Source: a virus
Virus record (IMG/VR): IMGVR_UViG_3300009285_000328
Span: 1-26,237 of that record
DNA: 26,237 nucleotides
Direction: 5' to 3' (one strand)
Shown: positions 6,082 through 14,347 of the stretch, piece after piece
Numbering within the stretch: position 1 is the first letter of the stretch
Layout: each line of letters begins with the position of its first letter
Position numbers and translations under genes: made by a program
The notes under the pieces: model-generated
Seen by the model: the letters and a program-made list of their open reading frames with translations, nothing else
What the model was told of the DNA's origin: nothing
The model's database searches: none

Positions 6082-7872
6082 TTAAATAGATTTTCTTATT
6101 TTGATCATTACATTATCATTTGTGCCACCTAATATAATAAATTCAAATTCATCTAAACAACCATATCCAGATATACATGATCCTATTATTCTATTAGCTG
6201 GTATTTTGGCCATTGATACTAAATTGCCAAATTCATTGGCTATATTATAGTCAGCGCTCCATGATTCAGCCGCATTCCCTTTATATTTGTTTATTGCTAA
6301 ATTCACTACTTTATTAAATTTATTGTCTGAAATCTTAACTCCCCTAAATAATATTACTTCATCAATATTCATACTTTTTAGTTTTTCTTGCGTTAAATCA
6401 TACATAGCGCGTAAAAATTTACGTGTTTCAACATTATTCATAACTGGCGTATTTATATATAATGAATCTATAGCTTGCATAGCATTGTATTTAAGTGATA
6501 AGCCCCTTTTCTCGGCATAATTTACAAATGTATCTATCACATCTTCTGTTTGGCCTGATATATAATTAGCTGCCGCTTTTTTTATCATTGTTGATACTTG
6601 TTCTTTGCTTTCAATCTGCAATTCATTCATTATTGTTTTGATATTATTATCTACTTGTTTTTGCGCTTTTACAAATTGTACCTTTTGCCACCTTGACATT
6701 GGAATATTGAATTCTTCAGACATTGCTTGTTGCATTTTTAGTGCAAATAAATTATTATCATTGCTTGTTTCTGCCCATTTTTTAATTGTTCTGTTTATTT
6801 TTTCTTTCTCAATACCGGTCTTGTTCGCTAAATTATCAATTATATTTATTTTAGTTTCTTCTGCATTCTCTTTTTTGAAAGCATTTATTATTTTCTTCCC
6901 GCTTGCCTCGGCTTCAATGCGTGATAATTGTTTCAATCTATCATCAGCATAAATTCTATCTAATTTATCTTTTAATATTACCGGCTTCGCTTTCCCGTAA
7001 TATTTTTCCAGTTCTGCATCATTAAATAATGTCGTACCCAATCTACACCGGCATTGGACTGACTCGCTCGCCGGCAATGATGGATCATGCGGCATCCGTC
7101 CCTGGTACTTGCCAAGACTAAACATTTCATTTGATTTGATCGGCACGCCCTTGTGTGACGGATTTGTTTTCAAATCTGCGTGTTGATGGTGCGGCCTTCC
7201 GCGCTTATCAAAGGTTGCCATCCAGAATTTCCTCAACTCATCGTATTCCTCTGCCATGCGTTCCATCTGTGCATAGTGCCCGGCTGCAAGTACCCGTCCT
7301 GTTTCTGTCCGGGCTATTGCCATTGTGCGGTGTGTCAGCGTCTTGAATGTCAACTGAGGCTGAAGCTTGCGTTTAGCGTCATTGACTATAATAGTTCCGA
7401 GCGCCTTCATTACGTCAAGTTGCGGCTTTTTTGCCAGTATACCATACTGTATTTGCTTCATTATCTCGCCCGAGGACGTGCGGGATATGTCCTTGACTAG
7501 ATCGGCTGCAAGTTCTTTGGTGACCGTCAAAGCCTCAGTGCCGATATTAAACAGGTTTGTAGGTATGTTTGCTACCATGAACGGCTTGTTAATCAAGTCC
7601 AAGCCATCATTCCATGCCTTTGTCAGTCCCTTGTCCATGCTGTTTCTCATAGCCGATTCGAGTTGCTGCGTTGCCCGTTCTATCTCAGTTCGCAAAAGCG
7701 GAATGTAATAAGCCTGCCAATCGGTTTGTGCTATCATGTCCAGCACTTGCAGCCGATAGTCTTTGAGTATCTTTACAAGGTCTAATGCAGTATTGTTTGG
7801 GATCCGCCCGGCCTTTTTCATGGCTGCATTAAAGGCTTTTTGAAAGATTAGTTTTTTCTCGAAATCGGTCAT
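6082..7872 (-). CDS. MuF-type minor head protein fused to an ADP-ribosyltransferase domain (596 aa)
   Basis: Residues about 180-280 form the SPP1 gp7/Mu F (MuF) head-morphogenesis domain: RTMAIARTETGRV, FWMATFDKRGRPHHQHAD and the terminal VQCRCRL. Residues about 435-596 look like a bacterial-toxin-type mono-ADP-ribosyltransferase of the R-S-E class: Arg510 in ILFRGV, the S-x-S element ESWSAD (537-539) and the E-x-E pair at 575/577 in DEFEFIIL. MuF proteins enter the capsid near the portal, so the domain could be injected with DNA and modify a host target. This delivery role is inference from similar fusions. The C-terminal half is visibly AT-richer than the MuF half. The ATG overlaps the preceding zinc-ribbon gene. 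Target unknown. Confidence 0.88.
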   Translation of the reverse strand: MTDFEKKLIFQKAFNAAMKKAGRIPNNTALDLVKILKDYRLQVLDMIAQTDWQAYYIPLLRTEIERATQQLESAMRNSMDKGLTKAWNDGLDLINKPFMVANIPTNLFNIGTEALTVTKELAADLVKDISRTSSGEIMKQIQYGILAKKPQLDVMKALGTIIVNDAKRKLQPQLTFKTLTHRTMAIARTETGRVLAAGHYAQMERMAEEYDELRKFWMATFDKRGRPHHQHADLKTNPSHKGVPIKSNEMFSLGKYQGRMPHDPSLPASESVQCRCRLGTTLFNDAELEKYYGKAKPVILKDKLDRIYADDRLKQLSRIEAEASGKKIINAFKKENAEETKINIIDNLANKTGIEKEKINRTIKKWAETSNDNNLFALKMQQAMSEEFNIPMSRWQKVQFVKAQKQVDNNIKTIMNELQIESKEQVSTMIKKAAANYISGQTEDVIDTFVNYAEKRGLSLKYNAMQAIDSLYINTPVMNNVETRKFLRAMYDLTQEKLKSMNIDEVILFRGVKISDNKFNKVVNLAINKYKGNAAESWSADYNIANEFGNLVSMAKIPANRIIGSCISGYGCLDEFEFIILGGTNDNVMIKIRKSI

Positions 7873-8162
7873 TCCCAGAGATTATTCCATAATTCATTGG
7901 CCTGTTCATACCCGTCCGCAAAAGGCCCGGTGAATCCGCAATCGTTGCAATATATCATTGCATCCTCATGGATATCATTAAGATAGGTTTGGCCTAAATT
8001 GTAACTGTTGCATTTTCTGCAAGGCATGAGTCCTTTTTCGTTCTTAGGCGGGATAACCTTAATCGTAATCTGATTCTTGTTATCCTCTATGATTTCTTCG
8101 GTTACTTTTATAACAGGCTCCGCTTTTGGCTGCGGCTTTATTTCTTTCTTTGGTCTAGGCAT
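7869..8162 (-). CDS. Zinc-ribbon protein (97 aa)
   Basis: The C-terminal half has CRKCNSYNLGQTYL and a later YCNDCGFTGPFADGYEQA, a classic CxxC...CxxC zinc ribbon followed by the A-x-x-x-W-N ending (EQANELWNNLWE) shared with Lar-like phage zinc ribbons. The N-terminus is Lys/Pro-rich (MPRPKKEIKPQPKAEP). The start at 8162 has GGAG eight bases upstream; an ATG at 8204, just after the previous stop, would add 14 residues. The stop overlaps the MuF gene's ATG. Confidence 0.75.
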   Translation of the reverse strand: MPRPKKEIKPQPKAEPVIKVTEEIIEDNKNQITIKVIPPKNEKGLMPCRKCNSYNLGQTYLNDIHEDAMIYCNDCGFTGPFADGYEQANELWNNLWE

Positions 8163-8205
8163 TTTGTCTGCTCCAAATAAATATTTATAGTTTTTTGTCG
8201 GCATA

Positions 8206-8340
8206 TTAGAATATCCATTGAATTAAAATTTTAACTATCCAATAAAGGACATAACCGATACCACCTGCTAGTGCTAAAAGAAACAAAATTATAAAACCAT
8301 CGCCTAATACATCTAATTGTTCGTCATGTGGATAATTCAT
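8206..8340 (-). CDS. Single-pass membrane protein (44 aa)
   Basis: Encodes MNYPHDEQLDVLGDGFIILF then LLALAGGIGYVLYWIVKILI. A short acidic N-terminus precedes one long hydrophobic helix. A perfect AAGGAGG stands upstream and the ATG overlaps the previous gene's TGA. Too short for family assignment. Confidence 0.65.
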   Translation of the reverse strand: MNYPHDEQLDVLGDGFIILFLLALAGGIGYVLYWIVKILIQWIF

Positions 8341-8444
8341 ACGTCCTCCTTTTTATCCCAATATCTACCAATACAAAATCCAATCCCTGCTCCAACCACA
8401 AAAGCAATTAACCATGTTATCCAAAACATTTCTTCAAAACCCAT
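8337..8444 (-). CDS. Single-pass membrane protein (35 aa)
   Basis: Encodes MGFEEMFWITWLIAFVVGAG then IGFCIGRYWDKKEDV, one Gly-rich transmembrane helix with a charged C-terminus. AAAAGGAGGG precedes the ATG, and a promoter-like element lies 20 bases upstream. It is coupled by ATGA to the next membrane gene. Confidence 0.6.
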   Translation of the reverse strand: MGFEEMFWITWLIAFVVGAGIGFCIGRYWDKKEDV

Positions 8445-8463
8445 TTTACCCTCCTTTTTCAGT

Positions 8464-8491
8464 AATATACTAAACCCATAAATTTAGTCAA
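8464..8491 (-). promoter_or_regulatory. Promoter-like element C
   Basis: On the minus strand TTGACT (8486-8491) and TATATT (8464-8469) are separated by 16 bases. The upstream flank GGCTTAATA...TATTGACT loosely resembles the two-copy repeat at 3048-3067 and 18039-18058. It would drive two tiny membrane genes, the zinc ribbon and the MuF gene. Confidence 0.45.
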
Positions 8492-8500
8492 TAATAATTA

Positions 8501-8644
8501 TTAAGCCAAATGCATTATTATTATAGCGACTAATGATACTACTACAAAGATACATAAAGCCACAAAACACAAGGCCATACATATCGCAATAATGCAGAAT
8601 ATGAATTTAAGCGCTAACTTTAATACGTTTATTATTTTTGTCAA
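8501..8644 (-). CDS. Possible hydrophobic peptide (47 aa), TTG start
   Basis: In a frame overlapping the end of the radical SAM gene, a TTG at 8644 (or 8647, with GGA upstream) opens MTKIINVLKLALKFIFCIIA, continuing almost entirely hydrophobic to IIIMHLA. It would be a membrane peptide like its neighbours. The weak start and the overlap make it uncertain. Confidence 0.35.
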   Translation of the reverse strand: MTKIINVLKLALKFIFCIIAICMALCFVALCIFVVVSLVAIIIMHLA

Positions 8645-9245
8645 CAATGTATTCCATCATCTCCCGATAGTGCGTAAATATCATACCATCTGGAGCTATC
8701 TGGAATCTTACGTTTCTAGGATGCTCCAAGTATTCTTCCGGCCCTTCACATTTCTTGACTGTACTCTTAACCGGCAATATGGCCGTGTCAAGTTCTTTGG
8801 CTACGACATGGCTGAATCTATAATCATAGGTATAGAAGTTAATAAGGAATAATTCCATGTCCTGTTGATGGTGATAGTTCGCGAGTATCCTCAACCTATC
8901 TGAAGGCTTTGCCTTGAATATATTGTTAACCGAGATGCCGTTTGTCTGTACTGTAACACATATCTTGTTGCTGGTTAAATAGTCTATAATCTGCCATACA
9001 TCCTTATACAAGTCAGGTTCGCCGCCTGATATAAAGGCTTCCTGCGTTTTATGCAATCCGGTGAACCGATCAAGCAAGTCAATCCATTGCTTTGCTGTCA
9101 GTTCTTTGTCAAGGTATGGCCGGTTATTTGCTATGCCATTTGGCTCACAATATCGACATTTCAACTTTTGGTTGCATCTCATTGTCGGATAAATTACTAT
9201 TCTATCCCCTCCTTTTAGTCTGCGTATTAAGCCATAGGGAATCAC
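8607..9245 (-). CDS. Radical SAM domain protein (212 aa)
   Basis: The N-terminus carries CNQKLKCRYC (Cys 24, 30, 33; CX5CX2C rather than the usual CX3CX2C), expected to bind a 4Fe-4S cluster, followed by AFISGGEPDLYKD (74-77 GGEP), the motif that contacts the SAM amino group. Length suits a minimal radical SAM core without auxiliary cluster domains. It probably cleaves SAM to a 5'-deoxyadenosyl radical; the substrate cannot be inferred. It is not clearly QueE or NrdG. The start is a GTG sharing a base with the upstream TAG. It sits between portal and MuF genes, an unusual place for such an enzyme. Confidence 0.82.
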   Translation of the reverse strand: MIPYGLIRRLKGGDRIVIYPTMRCNQKLKCRYCEPNGIANNRPYLDKELTAKQWIDLLDRFTGLHKTQEAFISGGEPDLYKDVWQIIDYLTSNKICVTVQTNGISVNNIFKAKPSDRLRILANYHHQQDMELFLINFYTYDYRFSHVVAKELDTAILPVKSTVKKCEGPEEYLEHPRNVRFQIAPDGMIFTHYREMMEYIVDKNNKRIKVSA

Positions 9246-9346
9246 TAGAATGTCCCAAATGTTTCTATTAAAACGTAAGCTAAGATGATCGGTATTATAA
9301 TCACGAGTATAATAACCAGACAGACTATTGACAATGTCTTCTTCAT
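9245..9346 (-). CDS. Single-pass membrane peptide (33 aa)
   Basis: Encodes MKKTLSIVCLVIILVIIIPI then ILAYVLIETFGTF, a Lys-Lys start and one long hydrophobic helix, which could also be an uncleaved signal sequence. The ATG overlaps the preceding gene's TGA (ATGA), the reason for preferring it over the longer frame that starts inside that gene. Confidence 0.55.
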   Translation of the reverse strand: MKKTLSIVCLVIILVIIIPIILAYVLIETFGTF

Positions 9347-9531
9347 ATCATACCACAAATATAACGAGCCATGCCAAAACAAGTCAGTAATAACCAGATT
9401 GAAAAGTAAACAAACAACTTGATTTGCCGTTGCTGCCATGTTCCGATTGGTTCATACTTGATGCTTTGTATTGTTATCGCCAGGCCGAACCAGACGGCAA
9501 GGAACAATCCTATTTCGTAAGGACTAATCAT
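9343..9531 (-). CDS. Two-helix membrane protein (62 aa)
   Basis: Two hydrophobic segments (about residues 6-22 and 39-60) flank a short basic/polar loop (KYEPIGTWQQRQIK). It follows the portal stop by seven bases. It resembles small phage holin-like proteins in size and topology only. Confidence 0.6.
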   Translation of the reverse strand: MISPYEIGLFLAVWFGLAITIQSIKYEPIGTWQQRQIKLFVYFSIWLLLTCFGMARYICGMI

Positions 9532-9538
9532 AATTTAG

Positions 9539-10978
9539 TTATTCTTCGTCTTCATTGATATCGGTATTGTTTGTATTTTTTGCATATAGTTTGAGCAAAT
9601 CCTTTGTGTCCTTTTCATCCTGTTTTGCTTCTATTTCTTCATCGCTTATATTAGGGTCTGTTCGCATTTCGTCCGGGATCTCCCAACCCATTTCCCTAGT
9701 CAAATAGTCTTGCGTTATTTGCATATTGGCCTGTTTCTTAACCCATCCCTGAACTTCAGATAGTGCAAGCGAGCGAGTCATGGTATCGAATGTTTCAGCC
9801 AAACCCTTCAAGTCCCTGGGTGATATTTCAGGGAATGATAGTACATAGGATAAGTCCATGCCTTTACTTATCATGCCTTTGGTCATTTGCCGTTTATGGA
9901 TTATGGCTTGTTGTATGACGAAATCAAACATCAACTCAAACGAAGATTTGACGTACTTTTGCCGTCTTTCGAGTCTCTTGAATACCGGCGCAGACATCTC
10001 ATAGCTGGTTGCCCTGTTTGAGTTGCCACCGATTGAGCTTAACCAATGATCCGGGATTCCCAGACTAACGGCGATTGTGCTAAACATGATTTGAAATAGA
10101 TTGAAGGTATCATTAGTTTTCAGGTCTGGGGTTATGGCTTGCCAGGCTACTCTATCATTATGAACATGAATTGTTCCCGGTCTTGGCGGATTGCTTTGTT
10201 CTTTTTTAAGATAATCCATAATCTGTGCATCATTCATGCCGGTTAATGTAATATCCCAAACAAAATTACGCATCAACATTCCCCGCTCAATTTCTGCAAA
10301 CATGAAATCATCCAATTGTCCTAATGTGTCGATGGTTGACATTAAACACCCGGCGCCTCGCTCTGCGTTGACAAGTTTGTTAATCTGGAAAAAGAATACG
10401 CCTTGTTTGAGTTTAAGGTCTTGAGAGGTCTGTTCTGCTGAATTGATTACCGGTATAATATCGTCCCGCCCTTTGATCTTTAAACTTGACGTTTTAAGCG
10501 CATTCTTTTCGTCAAGATTAACCTTAGAGATATTTGCCGGGTCAAGATAAGCTATCGACAGTTGCCCATTACGATCATTAACTTCAAACGGCAATGCCAA
10601 TTCCCCAAACAGGTGCAATACGTCTAAAAATTCAGGCATCCTAATATCGAAGTTCCACGGTTCGGCAAAGTAAAACTCTTCTAATAGTTCCTGGACATTT
10701 TCATCTGCCGCTTTGATCTGTATCCCTGAACCTATTATAAAATCAGTCAATATGTCCAGGCCCCGTTTGGCATACGGATTCGTCATCCAATACCAGTATG
10801 CCACAGTTGCGGCTCTTTGTAGTTTGTCCTCACTTAAATCCCGCGAACTGCTAGATAATGAGCGGTACAGATAAGCATCTCTGTCTAGATCATCAACTTG
10901 AATGCCTACTGCCGGACTAATGGCCTCTTTAAGTTTAGAGGGTAGTATTGATTTGCTTATTGATTCAATTAGTTTCAT
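9539..10978 (-). CDS. Portal protein, DUF935/Mu gp29-like (479 aa)
   Basis: Forms the dodecameric ring at the capsid vertex through which DNA is packaged and ejected. The sequence contains the portal-typical NPYAKRGLDILTDFIIGSG, a loop-rich wing with FGELALPFEVNDRNG, and the PGTIHVHND, FSTIAVSLGIPDHWLS and NRATSYEMSAPVFKRLERRQ segments expected from the stem and clip regions. The C-terminus is acidic (DINEDEE). Length matches the family. Terminase lies upstream, and the MuF protein downstream, the usual order except for intervening small genes. The first 14 bases overlap the preceding membrane gene. Confidence 0.88.
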   Translation of the reverse strand: MKLIESISKSILPSKLKEAISPAVGIQVDDLDRDAYLYRSLSSSSRDLSEDKLQRAATVAYWYWMTNPYAKRGLDILTDFIIGSGIQIKAADENVQELLEEFYFAEPWNFDIRMPEFLDVLHLFGELALPFEVNDRNGQLSIAYLDPANISKVNLDEKNALKTSSLKIKGRDDIIPVINSAEQTSQDLKLKQGVFFFQINKLVNAERGAGCLMSTIDTLGQLDDFMFAEIERGMLMRNFVWDITLTGMNDAQIMDYLKKEQSNPPRPGTIHVHNDRVAWQAITPDLKTNDTFNLFQIMFSTIAVSLGIPDHWLSSIGGNSNRATSYEMSAPVFKRLERRQKYVKSSFELMFDFVIQQAIIHKRQMTKGMISKGMDLSYVLSFPEISPRDLKGLAETFDTMTRSLALSEVQGWVKKQANMQITQDYLTREMGWEIPDEMRTDPNISDEEIEAKQDEKDTKDLLKLYAKNTNNTDINEDEE

Positions 10979-11273
10979 TGTAATGCGTCCTTACTATTGC
11001 GCCTAAATAGGTTAGCCCGGTGAAAATTATACTCATAAGTATAACGGTTGCCATTCGCTCTCCTGGAGTTTCCGGCATGACATAAAAATGCAAGGCAGCA
11101 GAAGCAGCCATACCCAGACACATGAATAAAACAAAAGGCCAGTCATGGCGCATGTTTTTACTTATTGGTTTTTCTGGAGCGTTGCTCTGCTGCCCTTTAT
11201 TCTTTTCCAACAATTTCTTATTCTGTTCTATAAGCGTTTGGATAATATGCGATTCTTGAGGCGGTAAATCCAT
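10965..11273 (-). CDS. Membrane protein with polar N-terminus (102 aa)
   Basis: Residues 1-45 are polar and probably helical (QESHIIQTLIEQNKKLLEKN). Two hydrophobic helices follow (about 47-65 and 75-95) and a short basic tail. It is wedged between terminase and portal with overlaps on both sides (TAATG upstream). No family recognised. Confidence 0.65.
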   Translation of the reverse strand: MDLPPQESHIIQTLIEQNKKLLEKNKGQQSNAPEKPISKNMRHDWPFVLFMCLGMAASAALHFYVMPETPGERMATVILMSIIFTGLTYLGAIVRTHYNETN

Positions 11274-11443
11274 TACATTTCCTCCAATTCGTCAGAATAA
11301 AAATAAACTTCTTTTGCAACGCCATCATAAAAATACCTTACTTCATATCTTGTACCTTTATCTGTTTCCCATATCGATATTATTCTACCTGGCCGTTCAA
11401 GTTCTATTATTCTAACCTTATCATGTAGTTTAAATTTTACCAT
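11273..11443 (-). CDS. Small beta-rich protein (56 aa)
   Basis: Encodes MVKFKLHDKVRIIELERPGR followed by IISIWETDKGTRYEVRYFYD and a short acidic end. The pattern (hydrophobic-DKV-R, PGRI, YEVRY) looks like a KOW/SH3-like small barrel common in phage mini-proteins. It overlaps the terminase end by seven bases and the next gene by TAATG. Confidence 0.65.
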   Translation of the reverse strand: MVKFKLHDKVRIIELERPGRIISIWETDKGTRYEVRYFYDGVAKEVYFYSDELEEM

Positions 11444-12810
11444 CTGCGCCTCTGCAAAATTGGTTCTGGATCATGAGAATAACTCGCAGCTGGAGGCCCG
11501 ATTGCTAATAGTTTATTAAATGCCCCACTTGCAGCGTCAACTATATCTTTTAGCGCTATATCCGGAAATCCATGGTGATCATCAATAAATTGTCTATTCC
11601 ACAGCCCGAATACAAGCTTAACATTCCCCGCTTCACATTGTGCGGCATAAGGCAATGCTCTTGTTACTTTATCGCCGGTTACTTTGTCCGCATGTACCTG
11701 ATATCCGGCAAGTTGTCTTGTAGTATTCTCTGCACTTTCTTTCCCACCGCTCCCAGGCTCTTGCTCGTGATATACTTCAACATCTTCGCCATCCAATTGG
11801 GCCGTTTGCTTTATGGCCTTTTCTCTATTCAAAGCACTCCATTGCCCATAAATACAATCTTCAACATAGAACATATTGTTTTCCGTTTTCAGCATAAGCA
11901 CACCAGCCGTCCTACATCCTGCCCCTTCAGTCCCAGCCTTGTCCCAATATCTTATTCTTCGCCCGATTGCCGGCGATGCTTCAACTATGCCAAACCATGC
12001 CCGATTAAATACATTGCCCGCCTCTGCCCTTATTTTCCAATTGCTCTTAAGCAATCTTTCTCTATCTATTTTTGATAGAGCCATAAGATTCGCTAGATAT
12101 CCCGGGTCTTTCTGCATTAATGTCGGGTTATCATCTATGGTTGCGTTGATATAGGTTACTGATTTAGGTGGAGCCAATAAAGCTAAATCTGGATTTTCCC
12201 CCTCTGCTTGCTCTTTAGTATCATACCATTTTATTTGATCATCAACTTGGTAAAACCACCTTAGAACACCACATCGTTCTAATATTGGATATCCTGTTTC
12301 TTGATTTATCCACCATTCTATGAATTTAGCAATCCAACTATCAACATCAGGATTACATGTTGCCCGGACATATGGCCTGACTCCGCACTTTGATCTATTC
12401 CGTGAAAGCATATAAAAAAATATACCTTCAGTAAAATGCTCTAATTGATCGAATTCTATAAGCGCAATCTGTGCGCCTTGCCAGTTCAGTTTTTCTTTCT
12501 CGCTCCCGATATGTGCAAACTTAATAGATGAACCTTGTTTAAATTGCCACTCTACATTACTTACTTTTGGCATTGCGCCTAAATGCGGATATATCTCAAC
12601 TGATTCATCCCACAGTCCACCTTCCATTGTTATCATCGGGAAGGTTGCCCGGAATATTACCGCCCCAAATCTACTATTATTTATATGTCTAAGTGGCTCG
12701 ACTAATAAGCTCCAAGTCTTTCCACCACCAGCCCCACCACCATATATTGCTATATCAGCGGGTGTACTCATAAACTGCTCTTGCGGGCCACTATGCGGTT
12801 TTAGATTCAT
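11437..12810 (-). CDS. Terminase large subunit (457 aa)
   Basis: The packaging motor ATPase and nuclease. Walker A is GGGAGGGKT (24-32), the Walker B region is QIALIEFDQLEHF, and a coupling-type segment is VRATCNPDVDSWI. The C-terminal RNase H-like nuclease shows RYWDKAGTEGAG, VYHEQEPGSGG and a final DIVDAASGAF acid, the expected metal-binding positions. Length is standard. The ATG overlaps the small terminase gene by 20 bases. The portal follows downstream after two small genes. Confidence 0.92.
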   Translation of the reverse strand: MNLKPHSGPQEQFMSTPADIAIYGGGAGGGKTWSLLVEPLRHINNSRFGAVIFRATFPMITMEGGLWDESVEIYPHLGAMPKVSNVEWQFKQGSSIKFAHIGSEKEKLNWQGAQIALIEFDQLEHFTEGIFFYMLSRNRSKCGVRPYVRATCNPDVDSWIAKFIEWWINQETGYPILERCGVLRWFYQVDDQIKWYDTKEQAEGENPDLALLAPPKSVTYINATIDDNPTLMQKDPGYLANLMALSKIDRERLLKSNWKIRAEAGNVFNRAWFGIVEASPAIGRRIRYWDKAGTEGAGCRTAGVLMLKTENNMFYVEDCIYGQWSALNREKAIKQTAQLDGEDVEVYHEQEPGSGGKESAENTTRQLAGYQVHADKVTGDKVTRALPYAAQCEAGNVKLVFGLWNRQFIDDHHGFPDIALKDIVDAASGAFNKLLAIGPPAASYSHDPEPILQRRRW

Positions 12811-13366
12811 CTCTGCCGTTGTCAGGTATATAAATAGTTACTGATTCTATCGGCCCGCCGTCTTTGCCGGTTAGTTCGTGCTTTGCCGGGCGATCAAACC
12901 CATTCATTTTTCTAAGTGCATCCATCGCGGAAAGTCTATCATAAAATTCAACCGTTATGCCATTTGCCGCTTCAGTCAGTTTTTTTATGCAGCGCCTTGT
13001 ATCTTCCGGCAATTCGCCTAATTTCTCAACTTTGACAAAAAATTGAGTTATGCCCTTGTCATCTACATGGCTGCTTATGCCAATCACTTTAGAAGGATCA
13101 AAATAAGCAATATTGGCGTATTCGTTTAAAAGGCGCACACGTTCAACTTCGCGCTCTTTCTCTCTTTTCTTAGCAAGTTCTAAAAGATATGCCTTAATAT
13201 TAGCTTTTGTTAGTTTTTCAGAACTATTGGCTCTAGCCGTTTGAGGCTGGCATTTATATCCAGCCTTCACATAAGCATCGCAAGCAGTTATGCCATCAAA
13301 ATAAAACTCACAAAACATACGCTCTCGCGGTTTTAACTTTCCCTCCTTTTTCTCTGTCTGTTCCAT
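12791..13366 (-). CDS. Terminase small subunit (191 aa)
   Basis: Recognises the packaging site on phage DNA and hands it to the large subunit. The N-terminal segment KLKPRERMFCEFYFDGITAC and following DAYVKAGYK match the Terminase_2 family, with an HTH-like fold, and the oligomerisation region lies around residues 60-150. The C-terminal tail has a loosely conserved IPDNGRD. The start is coupled to the upstream gene by TGATG. Confidence 0.87.
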   Translation of the reverse strand: MEQTEKKEGKLKPRERMFCEFYFDGITACDAYVKAGYKCQPQTARANSSEKLTKANIKAYLLELAKKREKEREVERVRLLNEYANIAYFDPSKVIGISSHVDDKGITQFFVKVEKLGELPEDTRRCIKKLTEAANGITVEFYDRLSAMDALRKMNGFDRPAKHELTGKDGGPIESVTIYIPDNGRDESKTA

Positions 13367-13758
13367 CAGCTTGCTTCCAGTTTTATCAACTGCTTATCTC
13401 TCTTCTTTTCCGTAAATCCCCACCAAGTCATTTCCCACAAACAGTGACATAATATATCTATCTCAGTATAGGCCAAATATGGCATAATGTCCATGCCTAG
13501 CCATTCATCCCAATCTACTGTTGATATGTTAAATATTTCCCCGGCCATGCCTAACACTGAATCGTATTCTTCGCCATCGCTATTTGTAATATGTTGTAAT
13601 ATAATAGTTAAGAGCGAATTTCTTGGCTGCATAACTTTAAGATTTTTTAGCAAGCGCTTATGTTTCTTTGCGTTTCTCTTTTGCTCGGGATACAATTCAA
13701 ATAGCCGGTCTTTTATCTCAGGCCATTTATGAGTGGTTATGAGTTCGTGAAGTTTCAC
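13366..13758 (-). CDS. Hypothetical phage protein, DUF6557-like (130 aa)
   Basis: Contains a basic helical N-terminus (QKRNAKKHKRLLKNL), then a conserved-looking acidic region (TNSDGEEYDSVLGM; VDWDEWLGM) and a Trp-rich C-terminal ECHCLWEMTWWGFTE-type segment (here DILCHCLWEMTWWGF). This layout resembles a small family seen in phages and mobile elements with no known function. The GTG start overlaps the previous TGA. Located directly before terminase. Confidence 0.65.
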   Translation of the reverse strand: MKLHELITTHKWPEIKDRLFELYPEQKRNAKKHKRLLKNLKVMQPRNSLLTIILQHITNSDGEEYDSVLGMAGEIFNISTVDWDEWLGMDIMPYLAYTEIDILCHCLWEMTWWGFTEKKRDKQLIKLEAS

Positions 13759-14165
13759 CCTACAAATACCTCATACTCTTTAGGTATCGTTACTTCATTC
13801 GGGTCTGGTATGTATAGCCCGTCTGTTGCGGCTAGTGCTTTAATCTTATCAACGTATTCCATAAACTGCATGGTATCTAATTCTGTTGTACTCTTAACCC
13901 GCGTAAATTTACCGTCCGATACTTGCAAGAATTGGTACTTCCATACCTCATGCATTTCCTTATTCAAGTAACCATACTTATCGCCGGTCATTGGTATCAC
14001 TACTCCCCAATAATAGGCGTTCTGGTTAAGTGAGCGTCTGTTCCGGTGTTTCTCAAGTACAAGGTAATATTCGCCTTCTATGCCTTCAAGGTACTTGTCA
14101 AATTGCGGCCTGTTGTATAAGCGCATTTTGCCGGATTCGATATTTGTACGAAAGCGAGGAATCAT
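13755..14165 (-). CDS. NinB-like recombination protein (136 aa)
   Basis: The core SLNQNAYYWGVVIPMTGDKY, the EMHEVWKYQFL helix, the STTELDTMQFMEYVDKI segment and the GLYIPDPNE end follow the NinB/Orf-like pattern of phage proteins that help recombination on single-stranded DNA. I chose the ATG at 14165 because it overlaps the previous TGA (ATGA); the frame continues 12 codons upstream inside the neighbouring gene. Function in lambda NinB (Orf) is RecFOR replacement; here it is assigned by similarity only. Confidence 0.75.
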   Translation of the reverse strand: MIPRFRTNIESGKMRLYNRPQFDKYLEGIEGEYYLVLEKHRNRRSLNQNAYYWGVVIPMTGDKYGYLNKEMHEVWKYQFLQVSDGKFTRVKSTTELDTMQFMEYVDKIKALAATDGLYIPDPNEVTIPKEYEVFVG

Positions 14166-14347
14166 GTATATAGCATCCAGTTTTGATATGCCATCGTACA
14201 CATTTGTACCGTACCCATATCAACTTTGTACTCTAAAAGTGTTCTGTAAAATGCCGCTACCATTCCGGCCAGCTCGCGAGCATTTCTTTCCCTATCTTCT
14301 TTTAAGACAAATTGAGCGGCTTCTTCTATAAGCGTACGATTGTTCAT
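14162..14347 (-). CDS. Small helical hypothetical protein (61 aa)
   Basis: Encodes an all-helical, soluble protein (MNNRTLIEEAAQFVLKEDRE at the start, FYRTLLEYKVD in the middle). Both ends overlap neighbours by ATGA, so it is part of the translationally coupled middle block. No family recognised. Confidence 0.65.
   Translation of the reverse strand: MNNRTLIEEAAQFVLKEDRERNARELAGMVAAFYRTLLEYKVDMGTVQMCTMAYQNWMLYT

Noticed and set aside
11572-12075. 167-codon plus-strand open frame
   Set aside because: It is antisense to the well-supported terminase large subunit, encodes a low-complexity Cys/Ser/Pro-rich sequence and has no sensible ribosome binding site; treated as a shadow frame.
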